Shown: positions 1-5,986 of the stretch, piece after piece | How positions within the stretch are numbered: position 1 is the first letter of the stretch | How the letters are laid out: each line of letters opens with the position of its first letter | NCBI GenBank assembly: GCA_028824685.1 | Contig: JAPPCZ010000101.1 | Coordinates: forward strand, 1-39,166 | Direction: 5' to 3' | Length of the DNA stretch: 39,166 nt | Source: Candidatus Poribacteria bacterium | GTDB lineage: Bacteria; Poribacteria; WGA-4E; WGA-3G | Program-made: the position numbers and the translations under genes | Notes under the pieces: model-generated | Database searches by the model: none | What the model saw: only the letters and a program-made list of their open reading frames with translations | Told to the model about the DNA's origin: nothing

Positions 1-554
1 GGCGGTTTCTGGTTCTCCATTGCGCGAATTTGCACAGGTGATGTGTGGGTGCGTAACAGATGTCCATCCGTTAGGTAGAATGTGTCATGTAGATCCCGCG
101 CGGGATGGTCGGGAGGTGTATTGAGTGCGTCAAAATTGTAATGCTCTGTCTCTACTTCCGGTCCTGTGACCACCTGAAAACCCATTTGCGTGAAGATCGC
201 TTCAATCCGTTCTAAGGTTTGCATCACCGGATGCGCTTTTCCATACGCTGGTTTTCGTCCGGGAAGCGTGATGTCAATAGATTCTGTTTCCAGCTGCTGT
301 TCTTGTTGCTGGTTATTCAGCGAATTCTTTGCTGCTTCAAATGCTTCGGTTAGCGTGGCACGCACATCATTGGCGAGTTTTCCAATTATCGGACGCTCCT
401 CATTAGAAAGTTGTCCCATGCCTTTCATAACATCTGTCAATTTCCCTTTACGTCCGAAATACGCTATTCTGAGCGATTCAAGCGCGTCTGATGATTTTGC
501 CGCTTTCAATGCTTCAAGTGCTTCTGCTTGAATCGCTTCTAATTCTGTTTTCAT
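1..554 (-). CDS. pheS: Phenylalanyl-tRNA synthetase alpha subunit (3' end beyond window)
   Basis: Charges tRNA-Phe with phenylalanine as the catalytic subunit of the (alpha-beta)2 enzyme in the cytoplasm. The 184 visible codons start at ATG 554 (MKTELEAIQAEALEALKAA), followed by the N-terminal coiled-coil arm (about 1-90) and the start of the class II core. Diagnostic pieces are GRKG near residue 34, HPVMQTLERIEAIFTQMGF, a DHPARDLHDTFYL stretch and the motif-2 start LRTHTSPVQIRAME. The gene runs off the left edge, so the rest of the catalytic core and any pheT are outside. It lies downstream of rplT, as in the classic infC-rpmI-rplT-pheST order, and is preceded by a T-box leader that should link its expression to tRNA-Phe charging. 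Identification is firm. Confidence 0.95.
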   Translation of the reverse strand, partial: MKTELEAIQAEALEALKAAKSSDALESLRIAYFGRKGKLTDVMKGMGQLSNEERPIIGKLANDVRATLTEAFEAAKNSLNNQQQEQQLETESIDITLPGRKPAYGKAHPVMQTLERIEAIFTQMGFQVVTGPEVETEHYNFDALNTPPDHPARDLHDTFYLTDGHLLRTHTSPVQIRAMENQKP

Positions 555-606
555 AGTTGCCTCTATTTCATTCTATTGTTGATCAATACCAATGTGTGTT
601 GTCCTT

Positions 607-634
607 GTCGCGAGCTGGAGCTCGCTTCTACAAG
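607..634. repeat. Degenerate family A palindromic repeat
   Basis: Resembles family A (see 3051-3076) but reads GTCGCGAGCTGGAGCTCGCT then TCTACAAG. The central inverted repeat is GAGCTGGAGCTC. It lies in the pheS leader between the T-box terminator and the start codon. Confidence 0.5.
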
Positions 635-690
635 AAGGAGTTCTGTCTACTTAACTGAATTGGAACGTATCTATATAGTATTGCTATCAA

Positions 691-750
691 CAAAAATACC
701 CATCACTTCGCTCCATAAAGGTTAATCCTTCTGGGGACGAAAGCGATAGG
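691..750 (-). terminator. T-box regulated intrinsic terminator
   Basis: The sequence at 735-750 (transcribed CCTATCGCTTTCGTCC) pairs with 699-714 (GGAGCGAAGTGATGGG) with a few G-U pairs and one bulge. It is followed by TATTTTTG, a short U-run, at 691-698. The position directly after the T-box antiterminator sequence is that expected of the competing terminator, so this leader appears to act at transcription. Confidence 0.8.
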
Positions 751-926
751 CATCTACTTCCGCGGTACCACCCCGCTTGACAGACTTTGAAATCTGCCCG
801 CTTCATTATTTATTGGCTTCAGGATGAAATTCGGCAGTTGCTCTCAAAACCACGCTTCCAACCGATGGCGTGGTCTCTCTTGTTGAGAGGTCTCAACTTC
901 CTACTGTGTCCCTTCATCGCCGTCTA
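691..926 (-). promoter_or_regulatory. T-box leader RNA, Phe specifier, controlling pheS
   Basis: Read on the minus strand, the leader begins with a stem I of T-box type (GGCGATGAAGGGACACAGTAGG at 904-925 in part). Its 3' side carries GAATTTCATC, in which TTC at 826-828 is the expected Phe specifier codon followed by a purine. The hallmark T-box bulge GGGTGGTACCGCG lies at 761-775 and is followed by a terminator hairpin. T-box RNAs bind uncharged tRNA through the specifier and the NCCA end, which favours the antiterminator. Here starvation for Phe-tRNA should allow read-through into pheS, which starts about 140 bases downstream. No convincing promoter was found between rplT and the leader, so it may be transcribed from upstream. 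Confidence 0.9.
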
Positions 927-960
927 ATAGTGTATTGTTTGTCAAATTTTGTGGTTTAAG

Positions 961-985
961 GCGCGATTCGGAGATCGCTCCTACA
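961..985. repeat. Family A palindromic repeat
   Basis: Copy of the GCGATTCGGAGATCGCTCC element between rplT and the T-box leader. It contains the short inverted repeat CGAT..ATCG that is typical of the family. Confidence 0.8.
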
Positions 986-1006
986 AGCACCTTCAATCGG
1001 TTTTAA

Positions 1007-1354
1007 CTACCCTTTTGCGAGGGCAGCAAGTTGTTCAAATCCTGCTGCATCATGCACAGCAATATCGGCAAGGACTTTTCTATCCAACTCAACCCCGGCA
1101 GTTTTTAGTCCGTGGATGAATTTACTGTATGTGAGTCCGTGTAGTCTTGCTGCGGCATTAATACGCATGATCCAAAGTCGTCTAAAGTCGCGTTTTCTTG
1201 CACGTCTGTGTGCATAAGCGTGATTCCAACCTTTTTCAACCGCCTCCATAGCGGTACGTCTTAGGTTGTTACGTCCACCGCGATACCCTTTGGAATGCTT
1301 CAGCATCCGTTTCCGCCGCTTTCGACGGACATTCCCTGTTTTTACTCGTGCCAT
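1007..1354 (-). CDS. rplT: 50S ribosomal protein L20
   Basis: Structural protein of the large ribosomal subunit, needed early in 50S assembly. In several bacteria it also represses its own operon by binding leader mRNA. The 115-residue product has the full family length and starts MARVKTGNVRRKRRKRMLKH with the basic N-terminal tail. It contains GYRGGRNNLRRTAMEAV and the RDFRRLWIMRINAAAR signature. The start ATG at 1354 has an AGGAG ribosome site six bases upstream. The gene lies nine bases after the rpmI stop and is surely co-transcribed with it. Confidence 0.98.
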   Translation of the reverse strand: MARVKTGNVRRKRRKRMLKHSKGYRGGRNNLRRTAMEAVEKGWNHAYAHRRARKRDFRRLWIMRINAAARLHGLTYSKFIHGLKTAGVELDRKVLADIAVHDAAGFEQLAALAKG

Positions 1355-1363
1355 TCTGAACTC

Positions 1364-1555
1364 CTAATAAATTAGACGTTTCAAACGTTTTTCATTACTT
1401 GGGTCTACCAGCGTGCTTTGTCTTAAGCGGCGTTTCCGTTTCGCTGATTTTGAGATAAAAAGGTGTCCGGCATACGCTCGCTTGCGGCGAATCTTGCCTT
1501 TTGCAGTAAATTTAAAACGTTTTGCTGCGCCTTTATGTGTTTTAATTTTCGGCAT
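1364..1555 (-). CDS. rpmI: 50S ribosomal protein L35
   Basis: Small basic protein of the large ribosomal subunit, 63 residues, starting MPKIKTHKGAAKRFKFTAKG and ending in the usual KRLKRLIY-like tail. A longer open frame extends upstream to 1645. ATG 1555 is preferred because it gives the family N-terminus and has a GAAGGA ribosome site at the right distance. The gene sits between infC and rplT in the conserved infC-rpmI-rplT order. Confidence 0.97.
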   Translation of the reverse strand: MPKIKTHKGAAKRFKFTAKGKIRRKRAYAGHLFISKSAKRKRRLRQSTLVDPSNEKRLKRLIY

Positions 1556-1692
1556 TATAATATCCTTCTGTTGGTGGCTTATTCGTACTAATTTTGAAAG
1601 GTGTTCTGTTAAGTGAGAGTAGGCGTAAACGCACAAAATCAACAAGGAGAATCACGGTCTCCTCGCAAACAATAACTCCCCTTCAAAAAGCC

Positions 1693-1721
1693 GTCAAATC
1701 GTAAAAGAAGCACGATTTGTC
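1693..1721 (-). other. Hairpin in the infC-rpmI spacer
   Basis: CAAATCGT (1695-1702) and ACGATTTG (1712-1719) form a perfect 8-bp stem with a 9-base loop. On the minus strand it is followed within a few bases by CTTTTTG. It lies in the 189-base spacer between infC and rpmI. That is the place where L20-dependent control of rpmI-rplT occurs in enterobacteria, so it may be an attenuator or part of an L20 site. The function is not proven by the sequence. Confidence 0.5.
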
Positions 1722-1744
1722 AAATACTTGCGGAGAATCTTTCG

Positions 1745-2290
1745 TTATGAAGATTTCGGCGTTAAGAGCATTGACATGGTGCGTGTTTCCATTTTAGGAG
1801 GTTGTTCAACTTCTCCAATCTCAGCGACATCCTCTTCCAATCGGGCGAGCATGTTTTTGCCTAACTCCGTATGCAACATCTCCCTACCTCGGAAACGGAC
1901 TGTGGCTCGGACCTTCCACCCATTTTTCAAGAAGTCTTCAACGTGACGTTTCTTGAATTGATAGTCATGTTCTGCTGTATCTGGACGAAATTGAATTTCT
2001 TTCAGAACAATCTTTGTTTGCTTCTTTCGAGCCTCCCGCTCACGTTTATTCTTTTCGTACTGATACTTCCCGAAGTCCATTATTTTGCAAACGGGTGGAT
2101 CAGCATTTGGAGAAACTTCGACCAAGTCCAATCCGACTTCTTCAGCACGTTCCATCGCTTCGCGCGGGGTCATCACACCGACTTGCTTGTTTTCATGGTC
2201 AATGAGTAAAATCTCTTTGGCTCGAATCTGGTAATTCGAACGACTTTTTCTTTCTCGCGGTTTCTGCGTACGTCTGCCTCTATAGTGTAT
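1745..2290 (-). CDS. infC: Translation initiation factor IF-3 (AUA start)
   Basis: IF-3 binds the 30S subunit, prevents premature 50S joining and checks start-codon/initiator pairing. The 181-residue product matches the usual length. The N domain has YQIRAKEILLIDHENKQVG, then MTPREAMERAEEVGLDLVEV and PPVCKIMDFGKYQYEKNK. The C domain has KEIQFRPDTAEHDYQFK and VRATVRFRGRE. The first in-frame GTG (2176) would delete most of the N domain. Upstream, the frame is open back to a TGA two codons before ATA 2290, and that ATA has a strong GGAGG eight bases before it. No ATG, GTG or TTG lies in between. A rare start codon fits the known self-regulation of infC through IF-3 discrimination. Identity is certain; the AUA start is a strong inference. 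Confidence 0.93.
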   Translation of the reverse strand: MHYRGRRTQKPRERKSRSNYQIRAKEILLIDHENKQVGVMTPREAMERAEEVGLDLVEVSPNADPPVCKIMDFGKYQYEKNKREREARKKQTKIVLKEIQFRPDTAEHDYQFKKRHVEDFLKNGWKVRATVRFRGREMLHTELGKNMLARLEEDVAEIGEVEQPPKMETRTMSMLLTPKSS

Positions 2291-2503
2291 TTTTCACACC
2301 TCCAAGTTGTTGCTGGGTAATCAATTAGCGGTTGTGCAGGCTACAAATAAGTAGGGCTTTGTCAACAAATCAAGAACCCTTACCGCACGTGGCTAAAATT
2401 TACCGGACATTACGTGAACTTGTATTCAATAAACCAATCCTTACAAAATACGGACACTTGCTAAAACAGTGTCGGAATATTTCGTGAAAATATTAATTAT
2501 GAT

Positions 2504-2532
2504 ATTATATCACATTTTTAACATAAATGCAA
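2504..2532 (-). promoter_or_regulatory. Sigma70 promoter of the infC-rpmI-rplT operon
   Basis: TTGCAT (2527-2532), a 17-base spacer and TATAAT (2504-2509) on the minus strand lie right after the stop codon of the upstream membrane-protein gene. Transcription from about 2497 would give a leader of about 207 bases before infC. That is long enough for regulatory structure. One stem in it is GACACT..AGTGTC near 2453-2473. Confidence 0.8.
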
Positions 2533-2533
2533 A

Positions 2534-2890
2534 CTAAAAGTAGCCAATTGTCCATAAAGTCCGTAAAATAATAATTCCACCCGCCAAACCACCAAATATG
2601 ATGATAAGACTGAGATTGATTATTAAAGCGTGCCGAAAGATTCGTTCAGCCAATTCCGGTTGCTCCTTTACCCATGCCCGTGCCAAATTGAAGGTGAGAA
2701 CAACACTCATCAGACTCAGGATAGCTGCGCCTAAAAATGCCACGAGAATACCTTGGAAGTCAACCATCTGCATCGTATCTGGGATTGAACCGTATTGTGT
2801 ATAACGTTGGATGACAACGATTAAGATTCCAACCAAAATGACAATAAATACGATGAATACGATTGCGGCTTTTTTAAAGGCATTTTCCAT
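2534..2890 (-). CDS. Small three-helix membrane protein, function unknown
   Basis: A 118-residue product I do not recognise. It has three hydrophobic segments at about residues 8-28, 44-68 and 88-110. The first follows a short basic start (MENAFKKAA) and a charged loop (ARAWVKEQPELAERIFRHA) lies between the second and third. The length and simple topology fit an inner-membrane protein. No catalytic motif is seen. The start at ATG 2890 has no clear ribosome site. The infC promoter begins immediately after the stop, so this gene is probably a separate unit. Confidence that it is a real gene comes from the coherent membrane topology and the lack of a better frame. Confidence 0.7.
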   Translation of the reverse strand: MENAFKKAAIVFIVFIVILVGILIVVIQRYTQYGSIPDTMQMVDFQGILVAFLGAAILSLMSVVLTFNLARAWVKEQPELAERIFRHALIINLSLIIIFGGLAGGIIILRTLWTIGYF

Positions 2891-2978
2891 CTTTTGCTGG
2901 ACTCTTTTGGACTAATTTATGGTAATTTTAACATATTTATGGTGTTATGGCAATATTTGTTGTTTTTACCACAGAGCC

Positions 2979-3028
2979 ATTCAATTGTCGAGTTTCTCCC
3001 AATTAATTATATTGTAGGAGGGAACTCC
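2979..3028. repeat. Family E 50-bp repeat, copy 1
   Basis: Almost identical to 17844-17894. Both share CTCCCAATTAATTATATTGT followed by (T)AGGAGGGAACTCC, with a few changes near the left end. The terminal AGGAGGGAACTCC also occurs, inverted, beside the family D copy near 37800. Confidence 0.85.
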
Positions 3029-3050
3029 GATTTCCGACCCCAATGTTTTC

Positions 3051-3076
3051 GTCGCGATTCGGAGATCGCTCCTACA
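3051..3076. repeat. Family A palindromic repeat
   Basis: GTCGCGATTCGGAGATCGCT followed by CCTACA, the most complete form of family A. It contains two overlapping short inverted repeats (CGAT..ATCG and GGAG..CTCC). It directly follows the family E copy. Confidence 0.85.
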
Positions 3077-3190
3077 AAGAAATCGGGGTTACAAACCTCT
3101 CCTACAAAGATGTTTTGTGGCAATTGAATGTCTTTGTTCTTTCCACAAAGGCGTTTAATTCTTAGATTTTATTTGTTCGGGTCGTTAAGT

Positions 3191-3246
3191 CATGATTCGG
3201 AGATCGTTTCTATAGATGCGGGTCTCGATTCGGAGATCATTCCTAC
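3191..3246. repeat. Two degenerate family A copies in tandem
   Basis: CATGATTCGGAGATCGTTTC (3191-3210) and CTCGATTCGGAGATCATTCC (3224-3243) are diverged copies of family A, both in the same orientation as 3051-3076. Confidence 0.7.
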
Positions 3247-3247
3247 T

Positions 3248-3275
3248 AAAAAGTATACCGTACGGTATACTTTTT
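3248..3275. repeat. 28-bp perfect palindrome
   Basis: AAAAAGTATACCGT is followed by its exact reverse complement ACGGTATACTTTTT. A third half-site-like ATACCACGGTATAT lies at 3278-3291. It has the shape of a bidirectional terminator (A-run, stem, T-run) or of a dimeric-repressor operator. No gene beside it decides between these. Confidence 0.75.
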
Positions 3276-3303
3276 TATACCACGGTATATTTTCTAAATT
3301 GGC

Positions 3304-3332
3304 TATAAACCCAATCTCTGTATGGGTTTATA
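3304..3332. other. Perfect 10-bp-stem hairpin
   Basis: TATAAACCCA (3304-3313) and TGGGTTTATA (3323-3332) pair perfectly around a 9-base loop. The plus strand continues GGTGTTTTTC, so a weak plus-strand terminator is possible. Confidence 0.5.
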
Positions 3333-3785
3333 GGTGTTTTTCTTATCATGTAATTATTTTTGTTTTTTCTAATCTGTCTTGAGAAGTCATGACTTACTTT
3401 TGCTGTAAATATTTTATGATGATAAGTTTTGCGAAGTCGTCTTTGCATTTGGATAGTTTTTACGATTTTCAAGTGTGTCTGGTTGTTTTTGTATTTGGGA
3501 ATCGGTTTTATTTTTCATACTGATATTATAGCGGATTCTGTGTAGTGATCAGAAGTTTTTGTGGTGTTAGGAACAATAGATATCCAATATATTTACAATA
3601 AGTTTGCAGGAATATAGTTTTCAGTTGTTGGCTTTCAGTTTTCAATTGGTAGGTCTTCCATAAGTGCAACGGTATCAAATAGTTTCATTGGGTGTCCTTT
3701 TAGTTGAGAATATGATTATGTTTAAAATCTGCTACACACATTTCGCCCCGCTGGGCTAAGGCTGAATCAACATCCAAATGTAAGA

Positions 3786-3801
3786 GGCGCAATGAATTGC
3801 G
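3786..3801. repeat. Short palindrome GCGCAATGAATTGCGC
   Basis: GCGCAAT and ATTGCGC form an exact inverted repeat. About 30 bases further on, GGGCTT..AGCCC (3829-3844) is a second small hairpin. Both look like the palindromic intergenic elements seen elsewhere in the window, though no second copy was found here. Confidence 0.5.
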
Positions 3802-3880
3802 CGACTACAAACGCAGGTAGTGTAAATCGGGCTTACCAAAGCCCTCCCACAAGAAAGATAAGACGCTAATTTGACACCTA

Positions 3881-3909
3881 TGGGTTTCGCTCCGCTCTAC
3901 CCGACCTAC
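3881..3909. repeat. Family B repeat
   Basis: TGGGTTTCGCTCCGCTCTAC followed by CCGACCTAC. Other copies are at 16086-16114 (degenerate) and as an inverted pair at 37894-37981. The preceding GACGCTAATTTGACA is also partly shared with the copy near 16070. Confidence 0.8.
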
Positions 3910-4055
3910 AACTCATTCGCTTTTGCCTATATTTCGGTCTTGGCGTTATCAGACACTTCCGATTAAATCATTAATAATGTCTAATGAAAATCATCATTTA
4001 GAAATAGTATTACATGATTACAACGTATTTGTATGAATACAACGCTGAAATCTCC

Positions 4056-5024
4056 TCATCGCGTTGCACGTCCGGTTTGCTTCAATTTACCCCAAAGTGT
4101 TGTTTTGGTGTTTGTGGTAGGAGAAACGGAGAAAAAACCTTCTGGCACCCATGCAGGTTCACGATCCTTTTTTGGATGATGTGTGATTTGTTGCCGCTTG
4201 CCACTTTTAACTGAGACAATATAAATATTTAGTGGCACATTCGGGTTTCCCCAAGGATTTTCAATCTCTGCATCAAAGGCAATCCACTTACCGTCTGGGG
4301 ACCACGCAGGATTGTAACTCCAATTCAAAGGCGGTGACATGCGGTGGGCGTTTCCTCCATCTACATCCATAATGAAGATTCCGTTTCCCTGTCTGGCAAT
4401 ATCAAAGGCAATTTGTTGCCCATCAGGCGACCACGCAGGAGATCGAGACCCACCGCCATGTTGGTTTTTAATGCGTCTGATCTGTTTTCCATCTGAATCC
4501 ATCATATAGACATCACCCCATTTATTCTGATTGGAAACGAATGCAATAAATTTCCCATCTGGAGACCATGCCGGGGATGAATTAATTCCTTGTTTGGTCA
4601 ATCTTTGTAGATTCTTACCATTGATATCTATTATGTAGATATGATTTTCTCCTGTTCTTCTGGATTGAAAAGCGATCTGTTTTCCATCAGGTGACCAAGC
4701 AGGAGCTGCATCTCGCTCTGGATGGTTTGTTAATCGGCGCGGTTCAGTTCCACCAACTTTCATGATATAGATGTCCCCTTTTCCATGCCGGTATGATACA
4801 AAGGCAAAGGAACGACCATCTGGTGCCCACGTTGCACAACAATCGGTTGCGGGATGATTTGTTAGATTGCGTAGATTCTCTCCGTTCATATCAATAATGT
4901 AGATGTCGTAATTTCCTGTGCGGTTAGAAGTGAAGGAAATATACGGTTCTCCCCAAGCATTTATAGTAAGTAGAATTAGACTGAATAGTAATGTTATCCT
5001 GAACACGGTTTGAATATGTTTCAC
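4056..5024 (-). CDS. Secreted TolB-like beta-propeller protein
   Basis: A 322-residue exported protein. A signal peptide (VKHIQTVFRITLLFSLILLT, about 1-25) is followed by six or seven PD40/WD40-like blades. Each carries the PAWSPDGKxIAFxS pattern and a YIMD or IYIIDING strand, for example DIYIIDMNGENLRNLTNHP and PAWSPDGKQIAFQSRRTG. The family includes the C-terminal propeller of TolB and many secreted surface proteins. There is no TolB N-terminal domain, so it is not TolB itself. An open frame extends to 5165, but GTG 5024 is preferred. It has AAGGAG six bases upstream and starts the signal peptide. The function is probably protein or ligand binding in the envelope; the partner is unknown. 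Confidence 0.85.
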   Translation of the reverse strand: MKHIQTVFRITLLFSLILLTINAWGEPYISFTSNRTGNYDIYIIDMNGENLRNLTNHPATDCCATWAPDGRSFAFVSYRHGKGDIYIMKVGGTEPRRLTNHPERDAAPAWSPDGKQIAFQSRRTGENHIYIIDINGKNLQRLTKQGINSSPAWSPDGKFIAFVSNQNKWGDVYMMDSDGKQIRRIKNQHGGGSRSPAWSPDGQQIAFDIARQGNGIFIMDVDGGNAHRMSPPLNWSYNPAWSPDGKWIAFDAEIENPWGNPNVPLNIYIVSVKSGKRQQITHHPKKDREPAWVPEGFFSVSPTTNTKTTLWGKLKQTGRATR

Positions 5025-5231
5025 TTTATCTCCTTGAAATTTGCAAGTTTTTGTAATTGGGTTCTCAGAAATATCTGTTATAGGAGAGCAAATTTCGTGC
5101 CAATGCCGAGATTGTGAAACAACTGGGATTCTTGCTTGTGATAGAAGATTCAACTGTCCAAACAATAACAGTTGAGGTTTAAAATTTGGACAGTAAACAC
5201 TAAAAATTCAAGGAGGGAAAAGAGGGCGGAT

Positions 5232-5279
5232 TTCTTCTAACCATCCATGCCTTTGGATTAACATGGCAGGTTAGAAGAA
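5232..5279. other. Long hairpin downstream of the sigma gene
   Basis: TTCTTCTAACC (5232-5242) pairs with GGTTAGAAGAA (5269-5279), and an inner CATG/CATG pair extends the stem past a 3-base internal loop. Neither strand has an adjacent T-run, so it is not a standard terminator. A 13-base palindrome GGACATAATGTCC follows at 5283-5295. Confidence 0.55.
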
Positions 5280-5309
5280 TAGGGACATAATGTCCTTTTA
5301 CCCTAATAT

Positions 5310-5924
5310 TTAAACATCTGATTCCTTCAGGTAAGAACGCAGATGCTTGCGGAGATTACGATGTGCATGGAACAAGTGCGCTTTGACTGTTCCATCCGAT
5401 CTGCCAACCTCAGTCGCTATATCTTTTAGGGATAGTCCATCCCAGTGGCGTAGGATAAAAATTTGCCGTTGCTTCGGCGGCAACTGACGAATCGCCTTCC
5501 GAATTTGGACTCTGAGTTCTTTATTTTCGGCAGCCTTAGCAGGGGAATCTGACCGTAAATCAGGAAAATTAGCCATCGGTAATTCGTCAGATTCATCGGA
5601 TTCATATACCATGACTTCCGAACGCGCTTTCTTCCGTAAAAAATCAATGCAGAGATTGACTGTAATTCGGTAAAGCCAACTATAGAACTGGCATTGACTC
5701 TTGAAATCGCCCAATCCTTGGTAAGCGCGAATAAACGCATCTTGCGTAATATCAAGGGCATCTTCATGATTAGGAACAAAACGCAGAACTAACCGATAGG
5801 TGCGTTTCTGGTAACGAGTAAACAGCGTATCAAATACTGTTGTATCGCCACTCTGAAATTGCTCAATCAGTTGGGCATCATCATTACAAGCTGGAGGGAT
5901 ACTTTCAGGGCTTTGGGACTGCAT
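5310..5924 (-). CDS. ECF-type RNA polymerase sigma factor
   Basis: Directs RNA polymerase to a dedicated promoter set. The 204-residue product has the two-domain ECF form. Region 2 (about 24-98) contains DALDITQDAFIRAYQGL and FYSWLYRITVNLCIDFLR. A variable acidic linker (about 100-135) follows. Region 4 (about 138-195) contains LPPKQRQIFILRHWDGLSLK and GRSDGTVKAHLFHAHRNLRK. ATG 5924 has a GAGGAG site just upstream. The gene follows the MarR-like gene by 62 bases on the same strand. No anti-sigma gene lies next to it, which is unusual, so control may come through the MarR-type neighbour or act in trans. The regulon cannot be read from this window. Confidence 0.93.
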   Translation of the reverse strand: MQSQSPESIPPACNDDAQLIEQFQSGDTTVFDTLFTRYQKRTYRLVLRFVPNHEDALDITQDAFIRAYQGLGDFKSQCQFYSWLYRITVNLCIDFLRKKARSEVMVYESDESDELPMANFPDLRSDSPAKAAENKELRVQIRKAIRQLPPKQRQIFILRHWDGLSLKDIATEVGRSDGTVKAHLFHAHRNLRKHLRSYLKESDV

Positions 5925-5986
5925 GTTCTCCTCTTAATTGTCATTGACCGGACCTGAAACTCAGGGGGCCATTGATAGAATAGAAG

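Larger units (their letters stand above)
2891..4055. other. Gene-free stretch rich in repeats and palindromes
   Basis: About 1.2 kb in which no open frame has a recognisable protein character or ribosome site. It holds a family E copy, three or four family A copies, a 28-bp perfect palindrome, a 10-bp-stem hairpin, a GCGCAATGAATTGCGC palindrome and a family B copy. The open frames inside it run across these repeats and are probably fortuitous. Confidence 0.7.

Noticed and set aside
931..960. TTGACA on the minus strand ahead of the T-box as a promoter
   Set aside because: No acceptable -10 box lies 16 to 18 bases downstream, so I do not call a promoter, although transcription could start nearby.
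1556..1645. Upstream extension of rpmI by 30 codons
   Set aside because: L35 begins MPKIKTHKG in all families I know, and ATG 1555 has its own ribosome site. The extension overlaps the regulatory spacer.
3275..3472. A 65-codon open frame on the minus strand in the gene-free region
   Set aside because: It runs through the hairpin at 3304-3332, has no ribosome site and no recognisable protein character.
5025..5165. Upstream extension of the TolB-like gene by 47 codons
   Set aside because: GTG 5024 has AAGGAG at proper spacing and begins a typical signal peptide. The extension would bury the signal peptide inside the protein.
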